A DNA stretch of 47,333 bases, from positions 1-47,333 of the forward strand of contig JAFQWH010000093.1 of assembly GCA_017407515.1 (NCBI GenBank), written 5' to 3'. Numbering within the stretch: the first letter of the stretch is position 1; each line of letters starts with the position of its first letter. This document shows positions 26,248-34,028 of this stretch, one piece after another. The stretch is from Clostridia bacterium (GTDB taxonomy: Bacteria > Bacillota > Clostridia > UBA1381 > UBA9506). The notes below the pieces were generated by a model. It saw only the letters and a program-made list of their open reading frames with translations, was not told the DNA's origin and made no database searches. The position numbers and the translations under genes are program-made.

Positions 26248-27744
26248 TTAGTATGTAATCAAAATCTCCTGTGTCTCAGGAATCCACCGGACTTCACAGC
26301 CCAAGGACTCTACGCCGAACCGCAACGGCACGAGGGTTCTGTCGTTTTGTATCATTGGCGGTGAACTTAGCAGGGTAAAACGGCCGTCAACCATCGCCCC
26401 GGATTCCCCTAAAACCATAACAACAGAATGGGATTCATAGAAAAGAGAAATTTTTCTTTCTTCAGGGTCCCAGTCAACCTGACCGCCAATGGCCTCCACC
26501 ACCTGACGAATAGGCAACATGGTATACCCCTGGTGGAGAATGGGCGATGCATCAAGTATGATTTCCTCATTGCCCACTTTCATTATGTCATGATCAATCT
26601 GAAGATGCAAGGTGTTTGCCGGAAGCTCCGGTTCTTTGGGCACATCCGGTTCTTCCTCCACCGGCTCCATTTCGTCGGGGCGAATAAAAACGTAGCCTGT
26701 TTCCGGCTCTAAAACCCCGGCATAGCCTGCTGATACTGAAATCGCATCCGTATACATTAGTTTAGTTACCAAATCGCCGTTTGTATCAATATAGCCATAG
26801 AGTCCGTCCTTTGCGACCGCCGCATAGCCTTCAGAGAAAGCACCAACGCTGTCATACTGCCCTGAAATCGCCAACTGAAAGGACTGGTTTAAGTATCCGT
26901 AGCCCTCCTCGGTCTTCACAGGACAAAAACCGTCGGAAAATTCGCCTAAATCAGCATACGCATCGGATAAAGCCTGCCCGCCGGAATCTAAAAACAGCCA
27001 TTTCCCGTTCTTTTTTCCTTTTATAGCTCCGTTTACAAGCTGGGGGGAAAGCTGTTCCCAAACCGGCTTAATTAAGAAGTCACCGGAAGCATCAATCATG
27101 CCGTAGCCACCGTCCTGCTTCACCACAGCACCGCCACCGCAAAAATCAAAGGCAAGCTCATAGGTTGCAGGAATTACAACAGAACCCGAAAGGTCAATAT
27201 AACCATAATGTTCATCAATTCTGACGCAGGCACGGTTTTCATAAAAAGGATAGGCCTCTTCATACGTCGTCGAAATGACAAACTGATTCTTTTCGTCTAT
27301 GTAACCGTAAAATCCCTCAGTTTTAACCAGGGCAAGACCGCAGGAAAAATCACTCACTTCATCATAGGTAAAAGGAATCACTACTTTGCCCGAAGGGTTA
27401 ATATATCCCCATTTTCCCTCAGCATTTTTCACGCAGCAAAGGCCCTCGGAAAAATTGCCTGCCTGCACATACGCCGGAGAAATTACCGTTTTATGTGCTT
27501 CATTTAAAAACCCGTACAACTCCCCTTTTTTCACAAGACGACGGTTTTCCGAAAGAATTCCGATATAATCCCAGGTGAAATCAACCGCTATGTCCAAATC
27601 CTCGTCTAGCAGACCCCACTTAAGGTCAGAAACCGCCCTGGCATAGCCGTCAACATGGGAATACAGCAAATCATAGCTTTCTTCTGCCGATACGGAGACT
27701 GTCAGCAGCAGACAAAATAAAATTGTACATAAAAATTTTTTCAT
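26248..27744 (-). CDS. Secreted WG-repeat protein with C-terminal copper-amine-oxidase-N-like domain
   Basis: A 498-residue exported protein. The start is the ATG at 27744 (CCGGAGAAATAAT before it), giving a clear signal peptide, MKKFLCTILFCLLLTVSVSA, cleaved before EE; the longer frame to 27972 runs into the neighbouring gene. Residues 30-375 hold about nine WG-type repeats of the pattern (K)WGYI-(D/N)xxGxxVIPxxYDxxxxFxxGLAxV, e.g. GYIDEKNQFVISTTYEE and GYIDTNGDLVTKLMYTD. A Glu/Pro-rich hinge (EPVEEEPDVPKEPELP) leads to a C-terminal Cu_amine_oxidN1-type module (GYTMLPIRQVVEAIGGQVDW, NDRTLVPLRFGVESLGCEVRW), common in secreted clostridial proteins and not itself an oxidase. The role is unknown; a cell-surface binding protein is likely. 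Confidence 0.88.
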   Translation of the reverse strand: MKKFLCTILFCLLLTVSVSAEESYDLLYSHVDGYARAVSDLKWGLLDEDLDIAVDFTWDYIGILSENRRLVKKGELYGFLNEAHKTVISPAYVQAGNFSEGLCCVKNAEGKWGYINPSGKVVIPFTYDEVSDFSCGLALVKTEGFYGYIDEKNQFVISTTYEEAYPFYENRACVRIDEHYGYIDLSGSVVIPATYELAFDFCGGGAVVKQDGGYGMIDASGDFLIKPVWEQLSPQLVNGAIKGKKNGKWLFLDSGGQALSDAYADLGEFSDGFCPVKTEEGYGYLNQSFQLAISGQYDSVGAFSEGYAAVAKDGLYGYIDTNGDLVTKLMYTDAISVSAGYAGVLEPETGYVFIRPDEMEPVEEEPDVPKEPELPANTLHLQIDHDIMKVGNEEIILDASPILHQGYTMLPIRQVVEAIGGQVDWDPEERKISLFYESHSVVMVLGESGAMVDGRFTLLSSPPMIQNDRTLVPLRFGVESLGCEVRWIPETQEILITY

Positions 27745-27769
27745 ATTATTTCTCCGGTTTTTTATTTTT

Positions 27770-28306
27770 TCAGTCTCTTCTTTTTGCGTAATATACTGTG
27801 TCAATCCCCTCGCCTCTGTGATTAGGAATTCGTGCCAGCTCAACAAAATTATAATATCCCAAAATTTTAATATGGGGCACGTTGGTCGACCAGGTTCTTG
27901 TGAAAATATGCCTGTCTGCATACAAATCGTTAAACAAGTGACCATACATCTGCTTAGTAATGCCCCGTCCACGTGCTTCGGGGTTTAAAATCAGAGTAGA
28001 AAGGTAAATATTCGGCAAATCCGCTTCTGTTATGTAATCTGTTGTATAATCCTTAATAAAAGAAACAAAACCAAGCAGTTTCCCGTCCTCTATGCAAGCA
28101 AGAATCTCCTGATTCATCATTGTATTCAGGTAGGAGGAAAGCCCGGCGTGTACATCTGTCGATGCGGTGCCGGTCAATGTTTTTTGAGTCGTAGAGCTTC
28201 TTTGTGACAGTGGCGGAACAAAATCCTGATCGCTTATCTCCATCATACACAGCATAGTTTGATAATACTGTTCTTTTTCCTCTTGTGTAAGCAACTTAAA
28301 TTCCAT
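27770..28306 (-). CDS. GNAT-family N-acetyltransferase
   Basis: A 178-residue acetyl-CoA-dependent acetyltransferase-like protein. The core lies near residues 75-165: EDGKLLGFVSFIKDYTTDYI, then STLILNPEARGRGITKQMYG with the acetyl-CoA-binding RGRG pattern, and the final strand in VPHIKILGYYNFVELARI and DTVYYAKRRD. The N-terminal 70 residues are less typical. The ATG at 28306 lies 6 nt after GAGGG; a TTG two codons upstream is less likely. It lies 25 bp upstream of the WG-repeat gene on the same strand and may share its transcript. The substrate (amine, amino acid or protein N-terminus) cannot be told. Confidence 0.85.
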   Translation of the reverse strand: MEFKLLTQEEKEQYYQTMLCMMEISDQDFVPPLSQRSSTTQKTLTGTASTDVHAGLSSYLNTMMNQEILACIEDGKLLGFVSFIKDYTTDYITEADLPNIYLSTLILNPEARGRGITKQMYGHLFNDLYADRHIFTRTWSTNVPHIKILGYYNFVELARIPNHRGEGIDTVYYAKRRD

Positions 28307-28384
28307 GTACAAACCCTCATTTCACATAATCCTTCCACTACATTGTACCTTAAAACACTTCTTTTTTCAATATATTCTGACAAA

Positions 28385-28412
28385 AAAAGAATCGGCATAT
28401 GCCGATTCTTTT
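28385..28412. terminator. Terminator after the BofC-like gene
   Basis: 28-bp perfect palindrome, AAAAGAATCGGCAT and its complement, starting within the stop codon of the 28411-28851 gene. Confidence 0.88.
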
Positions 28413-28851
28413 ACGAACTAAAATCTTCTACCAAAGATGAGAGCTCCTCTTTCGAATAAACCGTAATGCCCTCGCTGAAAAGCTTTCTATCCTCCGCTCT
28501 TAGGGCATCTAACTCAATGGAAAGATTATGACTGAATTTCCGTTTCCCATCGTTATCAACCAAAAAAACACGAACCCGTCCTGACTGTTCAACAACAAAA
28601 TAGATTTGTTCCTCGGGTTCTGAAACTTCTTCCGTGGTTGTCACCGTGGTCGATGCAGCACGGCCCGGCTCTGGGCTTTCTTTTGCCTCCCGAAAAATTG
28701 GGTTTGTCAAGGTCTCCGGTTTAGTAGCCTGTTGTTGTTTAAAATTCAAGCGTACTGCAGCATACCCAATCCCCAAACCAACTGCAAAGGCACTGGCAAA
28801 CAAAAATATATAAAACCAAACGCTTCTTCGTCTCTTTTGTACCTGATACAT
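28411..28851 (-). CDS. Membrane-anchored protein with BofC-C-like domain
   Basis: A 146-residue protein with a short basic N-terminus (YQVQKRRRS), one membrane helix (VWFYIFLFASAFAVGLGIGYAAV) and an outside part. Residues 40-80 are a Pro/Thr/Glu-rich linker. The C-terminal 65 residues (YFVVEQSGRVRVFLVDNDG, EDRKLFSEGITVYSKEEL, ending SSLVEDFSS) resemble the 'LxxGIxVxSxEELxxLIEDF' end of proteins annotated as carrying a BofC C-terminal domain in Clostridia. In B. subtilis, BofC restrains SpoIVB signalling between forespore and mother cell; such a role here is inferred. It lies 71 bp after dacF, also sporulation-linked, and ends at a terminator, so the two may be co-transcribed. Confidence 0.75.
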   Translation of the reverse strand: MYQVQKRRRSVWFYIFLFASAFAVGLGIGYAAVRLNFKQQQATKPETLTNPIFREAKESPEPGRAASTTVTTTEEVSEPEEQIYFVVEQSGRVRVFLVDNDGKRKFSHNLSIELDALRAEDRKLFSEGITVYSKEELSSLVEDFSS

Positions 28852-28922
28852 ATTTATCCTCCTGCTGTTGCTTTACGCCTATTGTTTCCAATTTTGCAAA
28901 CTTTTATGCAGGAGGACATAGT

Positions 28923-30095
28923 TTACGCCATAGTTTCCGGAATTTCCGTCTGGCAGTTGCCAAACAAAAGCTGTTTCGACAGCTTTTTCATCATATCCCA
29001 GGGACTGACCCGTTTGACCTCAGTTTTTGCTACAATATCCGTACCGCCAATGCGGTTTCCGTCAATGATAAATTCTACCTCACCCAGCTTATCACCTACA
29101 TGAACAGGGCCTTCTACCGTGTCAGGCAGGGTAATATGTTTTTCAATGCTGTTGAGTTTTGCCTTGCTGACCAAAACATGAAAATCATCAGAAACACCAA
29201 TTTCCACCTGAGGTGTTTTGCCTTTTACAACAGTTAGAGGCTGGAGTTCCTCCTGCGTCAACAAACTGCCGGCAATGGCATAGTTGGCGAACCCGTAATC
29301 TAAGAGCTTGCTGGCATCTGCAAAACGCTCTTTTGAAGTTTCAGCACCTAGCACAACAGCAATCAGGTTCATGCCGTCCCGTGTTGCGGACGCGGAAAGG
29401 CAGTATTTTGCAACGCTGGTAGAGCCGGTCTTAAGCCCGTTCGCACCTTCGTAAAAACGAATAAGCTTGTTGGTGTTAACAAGCCCAAAGGCACCGTCTC
29501 GCAAACTATCCATCCAGATACCGGTAAACTCAAAAATTAAGGGGTGCTTCACCAGTTCACGGCTCATTAAGGCAATATCATAAGCACTGGTTAAATGCTC
29601 CGGGTCGTCAAGACCGTTGCAGTTGACAAAATGGGTGTCTGCCATGCCCAGTTCTTCTGCACGCTGGTTCATTTTGGCCACAAACCCCTCCATACTGCCG
29701 GCAATGTGTTCACCGAGTGCCACTGCCGCGTCGTTACCTGATGCCACCGCTACGGCTTTTAACATATCCCGAACGCTCATTTCCTCGCCGGGCTCTAAGT
29801 ATACCTGAGAGCCGCCCATGGAAGCGGCATTTTCAGAGCAACGAACCATGTCTTCTAACTGAATTTGACCGCCGGCTATCGCCTCCATGGCAAGGAGCAT
29901 TGTCATAATTTTCGTAACGGACGCCGGGTGACGGCGTTCATGGCTATTCTTTTCAAACAGAACCTGCCCGGTCCCTGCTTCAATTAAAATGGCAGCCGGG
30001 GCTGAAACCGTGACCGGAGGTGCCTCTTCCGCATAAGCGGGCAAACTCCCTATCATAAAACAGACACAAAGACATAACGCCAGAATTCTCTTCAT
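28923..30095 (-). CDS. dacF: D-alanyl-D-alanine carboxypeptidase (DacF-like low-molecular-weight PBP)
   Basis: A serine DD-carboxypeptidase that trims peptidoglycan stem peptides outside the membrane. It has 390 residues. The signal peptide is RILALCLCVCFMIGSLPAYA. The three penicillin-binding motifs are visible: SxxK in PASVTKIMTMLLAMEA (near residue 59), SxN in AVASGNDAAVALGEH and KTG in ANGLKTGSTSVAKYC. A C-terminal beta domain follows from about residue 280 (PQVEIGVSDDFHVLVSK), and a last helix (PWDMMKKLSKQLLFG) may dock on the membrane. Related B. subtilis enzymes are DacA, DacB and DacF; the sporulation-linked DacF is my preferred match because a BofC-like gene follows, but the motifs alone do not separate them. 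Confidence 0.9.
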   Translation of the reverse strand: MKRILALCLCVCFMIGSLPAYAEEAPPVTVSAPAAILIEAGTGQVLFEKNSHERRHPASVTKIMTMLLAMEAIAGGQIQLEDMVRCSENAASMGGSQVYLEPGEEMSVRDMLKAVAVASGNDAAVALGEHIAGSMEGFVAKMNQRAEELGMADTHFVNCNGLDDPEHLTSAYDIALMSRELVKHPLIFEFTGIWMDSLRDGAFGLVNTNKLIRFYEGANGLKTGSTSVAKYCLSASATRDGMNLIAVVLGAETSKERFADASKLLDYGFANYAIAGSLLTQEELQPLTVVKGKTPQVEIGVSDDFHVLVSKAKLNSIEKHITLPDTVEGPVHVGDKLGEVEFIIDGNRIGGTDIVAKTEVKRVSPWDMMKKLSKQLLFGNCQTEIPETMA

Positions 30096-30178
30096 ATTTT
30101 ACTTCCTTTCTGATTCCAATGTCATTATCCATCTTATGCGGTATGCCTTTTTCTTATGCCCCATCACCGTGCACAAAA

Positions 30179-30206
30179 AAAGACTGCGAATTTCTTCGCA
30201 GTCTTT
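30179..30206 (-). terminator. Terminator after rny
   Basis: 12-bp arms AAAGACTGCGAA/TTCGCAGTCTTT with loop TTTC. On the plus strand an A-run precedes the hairpin, giving U-run in the minus transcript. Confidence 0.87.
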
Positions 30207-30221
30207 AAAGTTTCATTTAAA

Positions 30222-31772
30222 TTACTTTGCGTATTCAATAGCACGAGTCTCACGGATAACGTTAACCTTGATCTGACCGGGATATTCCAGTTCATTCTCA
30301 ATACGCTTCACGATATCTCTTGCTACCATTACGATGCTTTCGTCTTTAACGTCTTCGGGCTTAACCATAATTCTGATTTCGCGGCCAGCCTGAATTGCAA
30401 AGGAACGTTCAACCCCTTCAAAGGAGTTTGCAATTTCCTCAAGCTTTTCAAGACGCTTAATGTAAGACTCAATATTTTCGCGGCGAGCACCGGGACGTGC
30501 TGCGGAAATTGCATCTGCAGCCTGAACGATAACAGCCACTAAAGTGTTAGCCTCAACATCGCCATGGTGAGCCATGATAGCATGCACAACATCCTGACCT
30601 TCTTTATACTTCTTAGCAAGGTCAGCACCAATCATAACGTGAGAACCTTCCATCTCGTGGTCAGCAGCTTTGCCTAAGTCATGAAGCAGACCGGCACGCT
30701 TAGCAATGGTAATATCAGCACCCAATTCGCCGGCAATTAAACCGGAAAGGTGAGATACTTCGATAGAATGTTTTAAAACGTTCTGACCGTAGCTGGTTCT
30801 GTACTTAAGCTTACCTAAGAGGCGGATAATTTCGGGATGCAGGCCGTGAACGCCGGTTTCAAATACAGCGTTTTCGCCTTCCTGCTTAATCTCGGTTTCA
30901 ACCTCTTTTTTAGCTTTTTCATACATTTCTTCAATCCGGGCGGGGTGAATTCTGCCGTCAACAATCAGCTTTTCAAGTGACAGACGGGCAATTTCACGTC
31001 TTACCGGGTCAAAACCGGACAGAATAACTGCCTCGGGTGTGTCGTCAATAATCAGGTCAATACCGGTCAGGGTTTCCAGCGTACGGATATTTCTACCCTC
31101 ACGGCCGATAATTCTACCCTTCATTTCATCACTGGGGAGATTTACCACGCTGACTGTGGTTTCTGCCACATGGTCAGCCGCACATTTCTGAATCGCACCG
31201 GCAATAATGTTCTTAGCGTTCTTTTCAGCATTTTCTTTTGCCTGGGTTTCAATTTCCTTAACCATTAAAGCTGCCTCATGGCGAACTTCGCTTTCAACGC
31301 TCTTTAAAAGATACTGCTTAGCATCTTCCGCGGAAAGGCCGGAAATCTGCTCCAAAACGCCTAACTCTTTTTTCTTGATTTCTTCAATTTCACCCTTGAG
31401 CTGCTCTAAGTCTTTTTCCTTTAAAGCAAGCTTTTCTTCTTTCTGCTCAATGGATTCTGTTTTCTTATCAAGGTTCTCTTCTTTTTGCTGGATTCTTCTT
31501 TCCTGTCTGGAAATTTCACCTCTGCGTTCTTTGATCTCGCGATCAAATTCTTGTCTTTGTTTATGGTTTTCTTCTTTGGCTTCTAAAAGCAATTCACGCT
31601 TTTTGCTTTCGCCTTCTTTTTTAGCACGCTGAATGATTTCCTTTGCTTCTGCCTCGGCACTGCCAAACTCGGCTTCTGCTACTTTTTTTCTATAGGAAAT
31701 GCCCAAGCGGAAAAAAACAAACGATGCCAGGGCAATCAAAGCAACTGCTACGCAAATAATAATTATTTCCAT
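30222..31772 (-). CDS. rny: Ribonuclease Y
   Basis: Membrane-anchored endoribonuclease that starts bulk mRNA decay. It has 516 residues, the family norm. An N-terminal membrane helix ([21 protein letters not shown]) is followed by a long coiled coil over residues 30-190, extremely rich in Glu, Lys and Gln. The KH domain contains [20 protein letters not shown], and the HD phosphohydrolase domain has [15 protein letters not shown] with the metal-binding His-Asp pair, then [10 protein letters not shown]. The only clear ribosome site, AGGAGG, lies about 17 nt before the ATG, unusually far. The promoter and terminator mark a monocistronic unit. RicT, a known modulator of RNase Y in Bacillus, is encoded in this window at 23315. 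Confidence 0.97.
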   Translation of the reverse strand: MEIIIICVAVALIALASFVFFRLGISYRKKVAEAEFGSAEAEAKEIIQRAKKEGESKKRELLLEAKEENHKQRQEFDREIKERRGEISRQERRIQQKEENLDKKTESIEQKEEKLALKEKDLEQLKGEIEEIKKKELGVLEQISGLSAEDAKQYLLKSVESEVRHEAALMVKEIETQAKENAEKNAKNIIAGAIQKCAADHVAETTVSVVNLPSDEMKGRIIGREGRNIRTLETLTGIDLIIDDTPEAVILSGFDPVRREIARLSLEKLIVDGRIHPARIEEMYEKAKKEVETEIKQEGENAVFETGVHGLHPEIIRLLGKLKYRTSYGQNVLKHSIEVSHLSGLIAGELGADITIAKRAGLLHDLGKAADHEMEGSHVMIGADLAKKYKEGQDVVHAIMAHHGDVEANTLVAVIVQAADAISAARPGARRENIESYIKRLEKLEEIANSFEGVERSFAIQAGREIRIMVKPEDVKDESIVMVARDIVKRIENELEYPGQIKVNVIRETRAIEYAK

Positions 31773-31843
31773 TATAGTCTCTTCGGTTCCTCCTTTTAAA
31801 AATTTATATATTCTACCTAATTATAAGTAAAACTACACCTTTT

Positions 31844-31872
31844 ATTTTACCTTTTTTTCGTCTCGCTGTCAA
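31844..31872 (-). promoter_or_regulatory. SigA-type promoter of rny
   Basis: On the minus strand, perfect TTGACA (31872-31867), 17-bp spacer, TAAAAT (31849-31844), 70-100 bp before the rny ATG. Confidence 0.78.
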
Positions 31873-31930
31873 TGATATTTTCCGTTTTTTGCAAAAAAAT
31901 CAGCATAAATTTTACGTCTTGAAGCAAAAA

Positions 31931-31960
31931 GAGAGTGCATTTATATAAACGCACTCTCTC
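31931..31960 (-). terminator. Terminator after the ornithine-cyclodeaminase-family gene
   Basis: GAGAGTGC (31931-31938) pairs with GCACTCTC (31951-31958); an A-run just left of it gives U-run in the minus transcript. Confidence 0.8.
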
Positions 31961-31976
31961 AGTTATCTATATTCTA

Positions 31977-33011
31977 TTATTCTTCCCAGAAAGAAAGCTC
32001 CGTTCCCAAGCCTTTTTCCATTGCACGGCGATAACAACGAACGGTTACGGCAATGTCTAAAATACCGGCACCAACGGCATTGAAATAAATAATTTCATCG
32101 TCATTTTCACGAGGTGCTTTCTTGCCAACCAGAATTTCACCCAAATCTGCATGAATATCTTCATCTTTCACAAGACCGTCACGCCACATAAGAGCAACGG
32201 TGCTGATCATACGGTGCTTAACGCTTTCCCAATAGTCGCAAACCAGTTTATCGGCTCTCTTAACGCAGTCATGATCCACTTCGTAATCTGCCATGTTCAT
32301 AACCAGGCTGCCCTTTTTCAGCCACTCGCCGCGGATAAAGGGCTCTGATGCCAAGGTAACACAGTCAATAATATCACTGTTGCGAACCGCTTCTTCAATG
32401 TTTTCCGTAGGAATTGCCTTAACGTCCGGATAGGTCTTGGTTACGTAATCCGCAAAACGCTGTGCATTTTCCATGCGAATATCATAAATATACAGGGTAC
32501 GAATACCGGGACGTGCAATACGTGCCGCTTCAAACTGAGTAGGAGCCTGAGCACCGGCACCGCAGATCGTCATAACGGAAGCATCGCTTTTAGCAAGCAA
32601 CTTAATGGCAACACCGCCTGATGCACCGGTACGAATCGTGCTGACCCGGGTACCGTCTGCAATACAAACGGGAAGCTTTGTATCGGGGTCGTTTAAAATA
32701 ACGGTAACGCTGGCACGGGGCAGACCTTTTTTAAAATTCATTGGTCCACTGCCAATCCACTTAATACCTGCCATGTCATATTCACCGCCGATATAACCCG
32801 GCATGGCGTTAATGCGGCCGAGAACGTTTTCGTCCTCAACGGTTTTGCCCCAACGCAAAACGCATTTACCCGGAGAGATAACATCTCCCTCCTGGGTTAA
32901 AACATAGGCACGCTCTACGTCATGAATGGCTTCTGCCATATCGGAAACACCTACGGTTTCCATCGCTTTGTTATTCAAAAATAAAAGATTTGCCTGACTC
33001 ATTTTTTTCAC
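31977..33011 (-). CDS. Ornithine cyclodeaminase/mu-crystallin family protein
   Basis: A 344-residue NAD(P)-binding protein. Family segments are GRINAMPGYIGGEYDMAGIK, ADGTRVSTIRTGASGGVAIK (substrate and cofactor contact region), the Rossmann motif VMTICGAGAQAPTQFEAARI and the following IYDIRMENAQRFADYV. Members include ornithine and lysine cyclodeaminases, alanine dehydrogenases, ketimine reductases and proteins annotated as tyramine oxidase subunit B; the sequence does not tell which applies. It is divergent from a LysR-type gene, with promoter and inverted repeat in between, so the regulator probably controls it. A terminator follows, so it is monocistronic. Amino-acid or imine metabolism is the likely sphere. 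Confidence 0.87.
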   Translation of the reverse strand: MKKMSQANLLFLNNKAMETVGVSDMAEAIHDVERAYVLTQEGDVISPGKCVLRWGKTVEDENVLGRINAMPGYIGGEYDMAGIKWIGSGPMNFKKGLPRASVTVILNDPDTKLPVCIADGTRVSTIRTGASGGVAIKLLAKSDASVMTICGAGAQAPTQFEAARIARPGIRTLYIYDIRMENAQRFADYVTKTYPDVKAIPTENIEEAVRNSDIIDCVTLASEPFIRGEWLKKGSLVMNMADYEVDHDCVKRADKLVCDYWESVKHRMISTVALMWRDGLVKDEDIHADLGEILVGKKAPRENDDEIIYFNAVGAGILDIAVTVRCYRRAMEKGLGTELSFWEE

Positions 33012-33034
33012 CTGCTTTTTAATTTTACAATCTT

Positions 33035-33102
33035 ATTATAGTCCCTTATTACACAATTGTACAGAATACAACACAACGCTGTTGCAATATCGTCTGCGAT
33101 AT
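33035..33102 (-). promoter_or_regulatory. Divergent control region: promoter of the OCD-family gene and putative LysR site
   Basis: On the minus strand, a perfect TATAAT (33040-33035) with a poor -35 (TGTACA, 33063-33058) at 17 bp, as expected for an activator-dependent promoter. The inverted repeat ATATCG-TCTG-CGATAT (33087-33102) is centred about 66 bp upstream of the predicted start, the usual place of a LysR recognition site. CAAC-GCT-GTTG (33074-33084) lies between. Confidence 0.55.
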
Positions 33103-33143
33103 AGTAAAATAAAAACATAATACAGCATCAGGAGTGGATTGCT

Positions 33144-33989
33144 ATGGAAATTTTACAACTGAGATATTTTTATGAAAGCTCAAAAAACGAGAATTTTGCC
33201 AGAACAGCTGAAAAGTTTATGGTGCCAACGTCTTCGGTTTCCGCCTCGGTGAAGCGTTTAGAGCAAGAACTGGGTTGTTCCCTGTTTGACCGCTTTTCAA
33301 ATCGCATTATGTTAAACAAAAACGGCAAGCGATTGCAACAATCCCTTTGCGTCATTTTAAACGAGCTTGACCAGGTTGTGGAGGATTTATCGACAGGCTC
33401 CGACGACAACCGTGAAATTAAAATGTTGGTGCGTTCCATGCGTAGCAAGATTACGGATTGCATTATTGTTTACAGCACAAAATATCCCCATGCCGCCTTT
33501 AAAACCGCTTTTGACTTCCGGGAAACCAATTTTGAGAACTATGACATCATTATTGATGAGAAAACAGACCGCTATCCGGAGTATGAAAGCTTTGAATTCT
33601 GTAATCTCCGTCTGCGTTTAACGGTAGCTGCCAACAGTCCTCTGTGCGGCAGGAAACTAACCCTGAAACAGCTTTGTAATCAGCCTTTTATCACCATCGG
33701 CGAACAGAGCAATATGCAGAATATTTTGCTCCGTGCCTGCCGCCAAGCCGGATTTACACCAAACATTGCCGTGCAAAGTAATGATATAAAATGTCTGGAT
33801 AAGCTGATTGCCTCCGGTATCGGCATCGGTCTGAGCCGGGAATTCCCTTTGGAAAAAAACAGCGACATTGCCTTTTTGGACGTTACGGATTTTAACGAAC
33901 GCTACACTGTGTACAGCTACTATAAAAAGAAGGCTGCTTACGGCAATGTACAACACTTTTTGAATTTTTTAAAAAACAACGCTATATAA
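33144..33989 (+). CDS. LysR-family transcriptional regulator
   Basis: A 281-residue regulator. The N-terminal winged helix reads LQLRYFYESSKNENFARTAE, VPTSSVSASVKRLEQELGCS and LFDRFSNRIMLNKNGKRL, the LysR pattern. The substrate-binding part, from about residue 90, has two lobes (LRLTVAANSPLCGRKLTLKQ; ASGIGIGLSREFPLEKN). It is slightly shorter than the usual 290-310 residues. TCAGGAGTGG precedes the ATG. It is transcribed away from the OCD-family gene, the classic LysR arrangement, and probably activates it in response to an amino acid or related compound and represses itself. A bidirectional terminator separates it from the acyl-CoA synthetase fusion. Confidence 0.92.
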   Translation: MEILQLRYFYESSKNENFARTAEKFMVPTSSVSASVKRLEQELGCSLFDRFSNRIMLNKNGKRLQQSLCVILNELDQVVEDLSTGSDDNREIKMLVRSMRSKITDCIIVYSTKYPHAAFKTAFDFRETNFENYDIIIDEKTDRYPEYESFEFCNLRLRLTVAANSPLCGRKLTLKQLCNQPFITIGEQSNMQNILLRACRQAGFTPNIAVQSNDIKCLDKLIASGIGIGLSREFPLEKNSDIAFLDVTDFNERYTVYSYYKKKAAYGNVQHFLNFLKNNAI

Positions 33990-34028
33990 AAAAGGTTCTG
34001 AAATCCAATGGATTTCAGAACCTTTTTT
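33988..34028. terminator. Bidirectional terminator between LysR gene and synthetase fusion
   Basis: 19-bp perfect arms (33988-34006 and 34010-34028), core GGTTCTGAAATCC, loop AAT, with A/T tracts at both ends. It begins within the LysR stop region and touches the stop codon of the convergent gene. Confidence 0.92.

Noticed and set aside
31207-31632. A Ser/Phe-rich 141-codon plus-strand frame in rny
   Set aside because: It is the complement of the Glu/Lys-rich coiled coil of RNase Y.
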